From Mya arenaria (lineage: Eukaryota > Mollusca > Bivalvia > Myida > Myidae), in the NCBI RefSeq assembly GCF_026914265.1, contig NC_069126.1, positions 32,747,346 to 32,811,345 of the forward strand: a stretch of 64,000 nucleotides of DNA, given 5' to 3'. Shown piece after piece: positions 24,225 to 35,000 of this stretch. Under the pieces are notes generated by a model, which worked only from the letters and a program-made list of their open reading frames with translations, was not told the origin of the DNA and did not search any database. How positions within the stretch are numbered: position 1 is the first letter of the stretch; every line of letters starts with the position of its first letter. A program made the translations under genes and the position numbers.

Positions 24225-24515
24225 TTGGTCAATGACCAATCCGAAGGAGGTCAATAGCATGCAACTGCTAACACAAGGGTGGGTGGGAACGTTCGCGAAT
24301 TACTCTTTTGTCGTGGTGTGTAAGCTTATAATATACTCGCACTCGGGCATTGCCCATTCGGCGAGTGTTCCTTTAAGATTGTTAGTTATTTTAGGTTTTT
24401 GGAGCATAGTGCACAGACAGAATGTAACCCTGGACAGAGCTACCCTGATTCTTTAACGTGCACCAGTGTATAGCACTGTCACAAGGGACCTCCATTGAAC
24501 GTCCCTCCTGATTAG
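24225..24515 (-). mobile_element. SINE body without head (copy 1)
   Basis: On the minus strand this contains the GGGACGTT and GGTCCC segment, GTGACAGTGCTATACACTGG, CAGGGTAGCT and GTTACATTCTGT, ending in a block shared with 28200-28450. The tRNA-like head present in the second copy is missing here, where a MITE joins directly. Confidence 0.6.
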
Positions 24516-24784
24516 ATAACAAGATTGTAACCGTGTATTTAAAAGCAGAATGCGCAAAAAATGTTAAATGATTGGTGAATGCTAAAAGATTCATTGGGTC
24601 TACTATAGTCTACTTTAGTCTCATAAGGTATAAATACCATGCTTTAGGCTCATTTCATTCAAATTAAACTCGGTATCCTTCATAAAAAATCATTGTTTTC
24701 GCCATAAATTCAACCTTTTTGGAATATCAAAACAATATTTTTAATTGTGGTCAATCTTATTTGGGATTAAGAGAGCATCTTTAA
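24514..24784 (+). mobile_element. MITE copy B (left-truncated)
   Basis: It matches 11690-11930 closely: GTGTATTT then GCAGAATGCGCAAAAA, TTAAATGATTGGTGAATGCT, and CTCGGTATCCT, ending GAGAGCATCTTTAA. The left inverted end is missing. It fills the junction between the two duplicated blocks. Confidence 0.7.
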
Positions 24785-25469
24785 AAATAGTTCACGTTTG
24801 CATAACTATCATAAGTTAACACAAGGTACGCACCACTATTCCAGCCTCATCTCCACACAAGTGTCTACCCACCGACCCCCAACTAATTCAGAAAATGACA
24901 AACGGTTTTGGGAGTTTGGACGAGGCCAATGTCAGAAAAATTAAAGAATCGACCATCTTGACTATGTTGTTAGGCTCAAACACCGACATAACTTTAGTCC
25001 CCATTGGGAGTGACACTGGGCAAAATTCCATTATTATACAATTATCTTATTATAGGATAAGCATCATAACCCTGAAAGTTATGACAAAATGCACTGCCTC
25101 ATTGTTGTATAAAAAAAAACCAATCAAAAGAAGCATCTACTTTATCAGCTTCATTAACACGAATTCATTCTATCCACACAAGTTATATACACTTTTGTCT
25201 CTCAAACTGTTTGTTTCTTCTATATTATTCGAGGGATATTTTCAACGCCTGTTTTTAAATAGAGAAAAAGACCGTTGTCTCGGACCATTTATTACAATCA
25301 AGCCGCTAATAATTCTGACGAGATAGCCAAATTCTTACAATAGTTTGACGAAAGCAAAAACATTTCCTTCGACTTTCAGCTGGAGCTTTAAACACTGTCA
25401 GACGTGGACATATGAAGACGACGATATTCAGAGAGAATTATATTAATGAACATGACTGGTGTTGACCAA

Positions 25470-26100
25470 TCATTGGATCATACCAAGTGGATGGGTATAA
25501 TAAAACAAATTGCCAAAAAGTGACAAGCCCCCTGATGTATGCCAGCTCTAAACTACACCCTGTCAGTAAATTGACCACGTGAGAACTCTACCAGAAGATA
25601 TAAGGTTCGCCAATATTTATAACTAAGAAGGTCTCATAAAATGTAAGGTATTGTAACCAAATAATCTCTTCGTAACTGTATAACCTTGCAAAATAAATGG
25701 TTAATTACTGTCGTTTGTTTCATCTAACACCTGTGCAGACACTCATCAACAAGCGTCGTCTACACATACGGATGACAAACGCTGTTTTATTGGTACCTGT
25801 GTGTCAACTGACTTTTGAAAAGGGGGTATTGTGTACTCACTGTATACGAAAGTACAGGCCAAATACTCCATATGACACTGGAACAAAACTATGCCCCAAT
25901 GCCCTATTGACCCATACAAAAAATACAAAATGTCTGTTCAAAGACAGCCAAATGTCTAACCCCTATGGTTATTGAATCGACTTAGCGTTGATGTGCTTTA
26001 AAATGTATGATGCTCTCTCTTTACATACCATTTTCCTAATTGTATGCCACCTCTTTCATAAAACGTCTTGTTTGATCATTTTCGGTAAAAATCGTTTTAT
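25470..26100. mobile_element. Insertion specific to duplicated block copy 2
   Basis: Copy 1 passes directly from the GACGACGATATT block and its following CATGACTGGT-like block (near 21870) to the gypsy remains (near 21960). Copy 2 carries about 630 additional bases between them. Part of the insert (25915-26015) matches 15215-15325, so it belongs to a dispersed family. No coding sequence or clear terminal repeats were recognised. Confidence 0.5.
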
Positions 26101-26107
26101 TGTCTGT

Positions 26108-26600
26108 TTAAATGGCTTCAATTATTAAGCTGAATTTCTCAAGAAACAACCAGCGCATAGTTCTCCATTTTTTTTCAACTTCACGTTCTTTTGTATGTTG
26201 GCCAACGGAACGTGATTTGTTTGAATTATAAACAGCAATCAAATATTTTTGAAACATTTTTTTTATTCCAAATACTATTCCAAAGAATCCTTTATCTATT
26301 GCGGAATAGTGCCGTTCGCATACGAAAAGTTTTTTTAAAGGCATTTGATGGGGCACCCACAGTATTCATATTGCTGCAAAAAAGCGGCCTCAACCACACT
26401 GTCCGAGGCATCGATCTGCAACTCAAATGTTACATCAAAATCTGGCTAAGATTTGTGCCATGGTGGTCAGGTCATTCAAAGTCCTTAGAGCTTCCGTATG
26501 CTTCTCTTTCCAGACTTCTTTGTTTGGCCAGTATTTTTCTGTAGGAATGTCAAAGGTGAAACCGCTTCTTTGAATTCAGAAATATTTTTTTAATATCCTA
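26108..26600 (-). mobile_element. Broken Ty3/gypsy fragment (in duplicated block copy 2)
   Basis: The counterpart of 21915-22484, also in minus orientation, with the RNase H part (FGIKKMFQKYLI) still readable. It is more decayed than copy 1 and broken many times. No LTRs were recognised. Confidence 0.7.
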
Positions 26601-28199
26601 ATAGCCTTAGAAACGATCATACTTGTTTATTGGTTCCAGGATGTGCAGCATCACGTATACGGGACAACTAGTCTTGATCTATTTGCTGTTTTCTATAGTT
26701 ACCATAGCCAATCAGCCACATGGTTCGGCGCACTTTGAGATGTGCCTCTCGACTGCGTTCAAACAAGACCATGGACGTAGATATAAATATGCGCTTCTCA
26801 TGTTTGTTTGTGACCTGATTTATCGTATACAAAGTAATACATGTCACTACGGGCCCGAGCAACTTCCGCATTATTCATACTGTTAGATATCCACTGAGAT
26901 CAATTGCACCTTTTCACCGCTGGCTTCAAGCTCCAATAGTCGATGTTTCTTTCGAAGAGTGACATATTCATAGCAGAAACTTTCTGAACTATTTAAGTAT
27001 TCTGAGCACCGGCCGCTTTGCCAAACCCTCATACGCCTGAGTTACCTCGACTGGCTCATTTCACAGATTAGCTGTATCAGGCCTACTAACCCTTAACTTT
27101 GACCTGAGGCCCTCTTCAGTAACATGATCGCTGAAAGAGCTTGAGCCTTCTTCAAAGTATGGTTATCATCGGCTTGTGACGAGCCCCTACAATTGCCAAA
27201 AGTTGAAAACTGGGTCTGTGCCGAGTTCTATGCTCTTGGTGGTAAATGGGTCGGCCGTAGGGTATTCGTGACTATAATTTCAGTACCTCACACCAAAACG
27301 TCAGGTAGTTTAGGCACTGTGAAAGTCCCGTGTCAGCAACCCCAGGTCGGCTGCAACAGGTCTAAAGCTATCGTCCTCAGCTTGCGTTCAAACTACAATT
27401 GCTGATCGATCTGTTGATGCCAATGCCCGGAGCGACTTGTGGCCTCCATTGCTCCGCTTCCAGTAGAGGATTCCTCCCGTCCCGTTTATAAATAGCTAAA
27501 GCATCCAATATTAACTACATTTAGAAGAAGAACATTTATATTCTAAGATATATGTGCAAGCAGTATAAGTATACATTATATGTCAATAACTAATACTGCT
27601 AAATTGATTTGTACATACTAGAATATGATATGATTCTTAAAAACACAAACATCACAAGACTTTGGAAGAAACGATTGTTTACTGTTATCGTATCAAGACA
27701 TTTATATTGTCTACATCGATCATCCTCGTACTTCACTCAGATGTTTACCCACAGTGATTTTAAGACTCTTGTTTATTCATGGGTATGTGTCATGCTTCAT
27801 TCAGATTTTAACCAAGAGTGAAATTTAGGCTCTTGTTTATTCATGGGTAGTTGTCATGATTCATTCAAATGTTAACATAGAGTTAACTTTAGACTCTTGT
27901 TTATTCATATGTAGTTTTCTCTCTATGTGTCACTTCAATTGGTCCGATGGGTTGTTAAATGATTTAAATGTAACTCATAAAATCATATCACAGAATATAT
28001 TTTGTGTACAATTGAAGTTGTGATTGATTATTTCAAGTGTTGTCTTATTCTTTTTAAATCCAAACCAATGACAATATTTCAGAAGATAATCTTGTATGTA
28101 AATTGAAAATTCCACGCGGCTTCCATTGTCAAAAGATAGGTGTATATATATGATAGTGCCCTTCTCAAATACTGTATAAAGATGTTTGATGTTTCGTTG

Positions 28200-28555
28200 A
28201 GGCCGGTCGTATGGCCAGTCCGATGAGGATCACTACGGTGGGTGGGAAAGTTCCCATGACCCTTTTGTCGTGGTGCAGTGTGTAGGCTTATTTACAATCG
28301 CTTTCGAGTCATGCCCATTTAGCGAGTGCTCCGTTAAGATTGTTAGTTTTAGTTTTTTGGAGCATAGTGCACATACAGAATGTAACACTGGTTATAGCTA
28401 CCCTGGTGTATATCACTGTCACACGGGACCCCCATTTAACGTCCCTCCCGTAAGACGATTAGTACTTTTGTAAGTGATGCGACGAACCGAACCTGTGACC
28501 CCTGGATTGATAGTCAAGTGTGTTTCCACTAGACCACGGATCCGCCACAACTCTT
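28200..28555 (-). mobile_element. tRNA-derived SINE, near complete
   Basis: On the minus strand the head starts near 28555 with GGCGGATCCGTGGTCTAGTG (A box) and continues to a B-box-like GGTTCGGTTCGTCGC. The body then has GAGGGACGTTAAATGGGGGT, GTGTGACAGTGATATACACC and GTTACATTCTGTATGTGCAC. The pol III promoter boxes and tRNA-like start identify a SINE. The head also exists in decayed form elsewhere (48494, 6967). Confidence 0.7.
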
Positions 28556-28601
28556 TTGTCGTTTCGCACACGTCCTTAATTATATTATAGTGTGTGTGCA
28601 T

Positions 28602-28900
28602 CACGGGATAAATAACGTCACAAATGCTTCGTCGGAAGGCAAAACTTTGCTCCAAATGATGACCTCAAACAAAGACATTTCTTTTTCTTCACCAATTTAA
28701 ATAAACAAAGGGCAATCTATGTCGCTTAAAGTGAACCGCATTCGTTGTAAAACCGGAGTTTGATTAGGTGATTAGTTTCCTCAAACACTTCGACAAACTT
28801 ACATACGGCGGTGGTTTTGAGAAATGGTTTGTCAAAATGTTTTAAGAAACTAAACGCTCAATCAAACTCTTGTAAGACCATTTATGATGTAACTTATCAC
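28602..28900 (+). mobile_element. Foldback MITE, copy 1
   Basis: The left end (GGGATAAATAACGTCACAAA) and right end (TTTATGATGTAACTTATC) are inverted relatives. The centre is also a palindrome: GTTTCCTCAAACACTTCGAC on one side, and GTCAAAATGTTTTAAGAAAC on the other. A second copy lies at 43002-43381 inside the J-domain gene. It is non-coding. Confidence 0.65.
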
Positions 28901-31900
28901 TATCACTTACTTACACACACTACATTATTGGGTAGTGGTCGCACGGCCAATCCCAAAACCATCTGTGCGTGATCAATTTAAGAGTAAACTGATGTCGAAA
29001 GGCTGAAATATAATACGTTTTTTGTACTGCGTTTTGATCCAGGAAGTTGTATTCGACTCGAGTGGAATTTTAAAGAATTGGATTTCACGAGGCGCAACTT
29101 CCAAATGAAATTGATTTTTGCAAAAATCCACGAGAGGTGAATACGGCATTCAGGATTAAAAAGAGTCGATGTATAACCCTTTAATTGTGTAAATTACTAG
29201 TCAAATCATTCAAAAGACACATGTTTTCATTATAAATGTAATTCTAATGACGCAATATTTTGTTTGATGATTTAGTTTTCACATCGCGGAATGAACGTTT
29301 ATGATGTGACGTCAAGTAGAGCTACAATCGGAGTACCTCGGCCATTTCCAATCGAAAACAAAATGAATGCCGGTGCATTAGTTCAAGTAGTTCATAAAAT
29401 GAATAATGATACTATTTATAAATTGTAGTGTTAACGTGTAACTTGTACTAATAAGTTAAAATTGATTCCCAGTAAAATGTATTATTGAATATATAATTAG
29501 GATGCCTGCGAGTTAAGTCATTAGGCTTAATTGAGTTATTAAAATTACTACGCGATGTACTTGCAGCTAGCGTAGTTTATTGTAAAGAATTCTAACAGTA
29601 TAAACCGTTCATATACATCCGAGGTTGCTTTCGATGGAAAAGGGCCGAGGTGTTCCGATTGGTAGAGCAAGTGTCCTACAAATCAGCATTTGACTAGATG
29701 ATGCCAAAATTCTATATGTCTATTTGACTAAGTTGCCCATTCAATGCAAATCGATGTTCAACTATGCCCTTCTTACGTAAACCATAAGTCAATCACTCAC
29801 TCAATGAGTCCAAAATATCCAGGTGTGGTTTCAGACAAAAGCACATCAAGCGCCACACATTCATTTTGTGATGCTGATCATGCCTAACAATGACTATACG
29901 TTTATACAATTGCAATGCCAAACAAATCAGTACTATGTAATATTTGTAAGATGACATGAAATAAAATATACCTGATTAAGAAAGAGATCTTCTCAATCAT
30001 GAGGATATTATTTCAGGTCATCTTATTGACTCAGAATACAACCTCATTCATGGACACAATGTCAGCGCAAACTCTGACGCAAGGAGTTTGTATCGGATGA
30101 GTGGCGGTTACGGCGCGGCCCTTTAAAAACGAAAACTTGGAAAAATTAAGCCTAGTACTTTATGATCTTTTTCTTTATGCAAATCTGAAATTTCAATGTC
30201 TGAAATGAAGTTTGTTTTAATATCACTTAGTTTACCCAATCAAATAATCATCAAACTTAACACAACTAAGCCTGCCCTGCAAAAGAAAGTGGGAAATAAA
30301 CTAATACATATACTATTCAGTTCTATTTCATTTGTGCTACTTAATTCCATGGATCATCTATCTGGGCAGTCGTAATTTGTGAGGTCTCGTTCAACGGATG
30401 AACATAAAGGACGTTGAGTTTGCAGGTAAACGCTGTGCTCGACAGGGGAAACAACTGCGCTGACTTATGCGTAATTTTAGTATAATTTAACCGTTTTCGC
30501 ATTCGGAGTACTTTCGTTGTTGTTGTTGTAGTGGAAACCAAACAAAATGTCACACTTGCAGGATACCCATAAAAGGTATATAAATTTTACTGAAATATTG
30601 ACATGGTTGTTTAATCTTAGGTATATCATTTTACATAAGCGTTGTTGTTGTTTTTTGGTGGACAGCAGTCAATCGATTCTCACAATTAATAAGAAAAAGA
30701 TCTAACACAATTATAAACTTTGAAACAGCAAAAAAATAAACCAAAAAAAAACAGTTATCTAAGCACTTGTCAACACAGGGGTTTTCTCCTCATGTTTTGA
30801 CCTTTATATCATATATCGATTTATTTTGATGGATAACATAATACTGTATTGATTTGGTTATTCAGAATCATTTTTTTTTGTATTAGTCGTCTTATTATCT
30901 TAAAAAAATATTTTAACTGGGGTTTAACTTAGCTACAGTAGGCTTTACCTGAACATTATAAATACATTGTTTATTTCATTTTTTGTTTAGAGAAATGCAA
31001 AAGGTGTCTTCAACCCCTTGTCAAAAGATTAAATCTATTGAAGGTTAATAAAAACGAGAGAAAGTCCAGTGCATGTCAACAGTTCATGTTTAAATACATT
31101 TCACTATAATTAATTTATAGACAAAAGCTGACTTTCCAATGCATGAATGTACATCATTTTGACGTCTTTCTAAGTTTAATCACACTTCAATCTTTTCATA
31201 AATTTCCTGCAATCAAATTTGCTGGCGTCGCATGATTTTTTATCTTTAAAACTGTATATGCTTTCACAAATTATTAACCCTCACCCCGAAATTGACATTT
31301 CTTTGTTGTTCTTGTTTAATATCAATTTTAAAGTCTTACCACACTTTTTAAATTCTTGCCTTTGGTAGTAGCCTTTTAGAATGATTCGATTTTTTAATCA
31401 AATAAATGGGATTTTTTTTGTATCAAGATGAATGTTCCTTCGAATAAAGAATGTACTGGCAACACCTATGATTGAGACTTGAACTTTATACTGTTACAAA
31501 ATTCCTTTCCTTTCCTTTTTTCTTTTAAAGACTATAACTTCATACTTCAGGGCAATTTAAAATAACTTGGCACAAATTTTCACCATGAAAATGTATGTGT
31601 GTCATCAGTAACACTCATGTCTGTACAATACATTAAAGGTAAAGGTTATGGGAGCTCCTGTTTTAACGTTGGAGAAGCATATTAATATTAAACACCTTTT
31701 AGATTTTCCCTTCTTCATCTGTATTCTTATCAATCAATTATTAATTTTGCACAATATCTGTTCTTGCACAAATGTTGAAAACCTGGCTTTTACCGCATTT
31801 CTACATTATTAACTGTTTTTTATCATATCTGTTAAGATGTTCTGCAATGTGGTATGTCTGTATAATGTTACATTATTGTTTTCTCTTTAATTGTAACATT

Positions 31901-32022
31901 GTTTTCTCTTTTCAGATGTGTACACACATCATTGGCTGTAGGCAAATTTATCTCCATGTAAGGGATTAGAAACATTTTGTAAAATGAGGCATTATTAAAT
32001 TTGACATGATTTTCAATTCACA
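28901..32022. other. Upstream region of the J-domain gene
   Basis: No coding exon is supported. A perfect palindromic TGACGTCA (29307-29314) lies in a locally GC-richer patch (29280-29370). A decayed tRNA-like block starts at 29644 (GGGCCGAGGTGTTCCGATTG). The rest is AT-rich. A 5' untranslated exon of the downstream gene may lie here but cannot be placed. Confidence 0.4.
29307..29314 (+). promoter_or_regulatory. Palindromic CRE-type site
   Basis: TGACGTCA is the canonical full CREB/ATF binding palindrome. It lies 2.7 kb before the J-domain start codon. A role as a promoter element of a distant first exon is a guess. Confidence 0.3.
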
Positions 32023-35000
32023 ATGACCAAAAATCATTTTGCCACACTTGGTATAAAAGTCGGAGCAACTGAGGATGAAGTCAAAAAAGCCTACCGAACC
32101 CTCGCAAAGAAATTCCATCCTGACAAGAACAAGGACTCTGGTGCAGAGGAGAAGTTTAAAGAAATTGCTGGAGCTTATGAAGTCTTAAAAAATGTTGACC
32201 GTCGCGAGATACATGAAAGAGAACTCAATCGACCAAAACACTTTGAAGCAGCTACATCAAGTTATACTAAATCTGAATCGAAAGCAAGCTCGACTGCTGG
32301 TCCGTATGAATCATCATGGTCTAAGAAATTTGGACATCAGTCTGAATCAAGGTACAATGGCTCAACATTTGGGAACTTTGCTGATGAAGGCAAGGAGAGT
32401 CAATTCTTTACAAAGAAAGAGCCGAAACCTAAAGCAAAGCCCAAACAGAAAAAGAACAACTATGGAAGTAGTAACACTAGACAAAGGCGGCCCTGGTCGC
32501 ACACGGCAACGCCATCGGATGACAACGATTTCTCATATGAATACTCAAGACCTCAAACACCAAAATCAAACTTTTCCTTTGCCTTCAAGTCTTTTGTGGA
32601 TGACCTTGGTATGACATTTGAGACTTTTTTTATGGGAAGCCCTATGCACTCAGGATCTTTCGAGTTTTCTGCCTTTTTTGACGAGCCATTCGAGGATTTA
32701 TTTGGTGGCCAAGGTATGTTCATTATAAATACTATGTTGCATTGTGGTACAAGTGTGAGTTGCTAACATATGTTAAGGAAATGAGAATTCTATAATTCTT
32801 TATCTTGTTTCAATTCACTTTTTCATAACATTTTAAACTTACTAGTAATACCTTAGATTCATGTTTAATGTACTTTCACAGAGAGGTTACAAAAATTAAA
32901 TACTACAAGTAAGTATGAGCTACTTTTTGTGCACTACGTTATCAAGATATGTGAGCATTGGGCAAGTTTAGAATGATATGTACAGCAGCATGAAGAAAGT
33001 GATTTATGCGAGTATTTAAAAGTTACAAGTTTGAAGTGAAATCTGCACATGTCAATAAGTTTTAAACTGAACTTTGACATGTATGTGAAGCTTTATCATC
33101 ATGTACAAGTCGACATAATCACAACCTCTGATAGCTTTTTATTGTATTGCTTGTATCATGCATGCACATAATGACAGCTACATTGGAATGCCAGTGGATT
33201 CAGTTTATTGGGTATGCAGCATTTCCTTTAAATGTATCCCCATTTATTATAACTGTGTGTGCATGTTGTTTGTTGTGGTCCACAGGATCATTCAACACCC
33301 CCCGCCAACAACGCCCCAGGAAGCGCAATGTTGCACCTGAAAGATCTGTACCTGACCCCGAATCCAACGGAATCGACCCTGAGTACATGTTCTCCTCCCC
33401 CGGACCTCAGCCCAGGGCACAGAATGGTTTCCATGACAACTCACGCACCCATACTCGCACCACTTATCATGATAACCCTTTCGGGTATGATGAGAAATCG
33501 GACAGGCACAATGACTCAGATGATGGTAGGTGCATGGCTGACATGTTTAGGTAACAAGGTGAACAGGATGTGCATTGTTATAGCCATTATTCGGTTTATA
33601 TTCCCCATCCGAAGTATTTTGTTTTTTGCTATATTGAATAAAATTCCCAATCCAGGGCTTTTTCTTTAGTACCCACGGTTCCGACTATCGGACCCATTCC
33701 CAAAGCAAAATATAAGATATTTTTCCCAATCTTCAGAAAAAATCCCAATCCAAAAAAAAAAATGTTTCACTTGCATGTATGAATTGATTTCTGTCAATTG
33801 CACTTCGTCTTTTGAATGCCGCTAAATATCTAACTAGTAATTTTGCATGTATTAATCTATGTAAGTAAGCATTTATGACTGTGGAAATTTCATTTATAAA
33901 AGACAATAACCTTATTTATACAATAAAACAAACATGTATAGATCCTTATTCAGGAAAAAAATGCATTTTCTGCCTGTTAAAAAGCAAAGAATTTTTAAAA
34001 CAATTAAAAACTCATTGTGTGATATTACAAAAAATATTTATTTATGTAGTCTAATGCATTTACATTCTCCAATAGCACCTTATTCCTAGGTTTCTATGAT
34101 TCTTATCATGAAAAAATTATCCAGACATTATAACTTATCATACCAGATATGCTTTAGCAACAGGTATCTGAAGATTTCCATGGATAAATATCAGAATCAG
34201 CCCATGATAATCAAAACATCTCTGACAATTTCTGATATATCTGAAGTGTAACTGTATAAAAAAGTAATAAAGATACATAATTTGAGGTTATGGTATTTTC
34301 TACAGATATCTTTTGATATGATTAACAGACCTCCAATGTTTCATTCAAATATATTCATAAAGTTATCATTAACTGTAAACAGCATGCGAAAAAGATTTGA
34401 AATTCTTCAAATAATCTTTGAAAAAATGCATACACTGAAAAAAATCAAATCTGTCACTTAGCAAATTCTGATTAACTTAATTTAATAGGGCATTTCTTCA
34501 GATTTATATATATATATAGGTGCAATACATGTACCTCATTAGTTTTTATAAGTGAAAACATAATTAAAGTTACCGTAAATGACTGGGTATTAGACACACT
34601 TTTTTCCCTCAGATTTTGATTTTCCAGTCAGATCAATTCTGTGAGCAAAAGCTTAAAACAATCATTTCATTGTAATTCATATGACATGGTTTTAAATGGT
34701 TGATAAAAATAATGTTGAATTATAGCTGGATACACACACCGAGAAATTCTTAAAATATACTTTCACCTTTTCTCATTTTATTCTGTTTTACTACATAAAA
34801 AAAATAACTTATGTAAAGACCAAATGACGTTATTCCTGAAATGGCATAAATTGGCTCAAATTGAGGTAATTTTCCAATTAAGTATTATTTAAGCAATTTT
34901 TGGCTGAAATATATATTTGAATAAGTATGTCAACACCAAAAATAGATATATTTCATCATAAACTATTTGTAATCTCAGCCCACTCAATGAAATACATTGC

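Larger units (their letters stand above)
21290..24515. repeat. Duplicated block, copy 1 (about 3.2 kb)
   Basis: The block runs from TTCACGTTTGCATAA at 21291 to the SINE end near 24515. It is collinear with 24790-28460. Matched landmarks include GGTTTTGGGAGTTTGGACGA (21402 and 24902), the GACGACGATATT block (21841 and 25421), the gypsy remains (22000 and 26150), CGGCCGCTTTGCCAAACCCT, and the SINE. The copies differ by frequent substitutions and small gaps, so the duplication is not recent. The two same-orientation copies are separated only by a 270-bp MITE. Confidence 0.75.
24790..28460. repeat. Duplicated block, copy 2 (about 3.7 kb)
   Basis: Collinear with 21290-24515. It is longer mainly because of an extra segment at about 25470-26100 that has no counterpart in copy 1. 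Confidence 0.75.

Noticed and set aside
32023-32766. J-domain protein as a 247-residue single-exon product
   Set aside because: The frame passes a good donor at 32713 into intron sequence, and nine further exons continue in phase to a stop at 44439.
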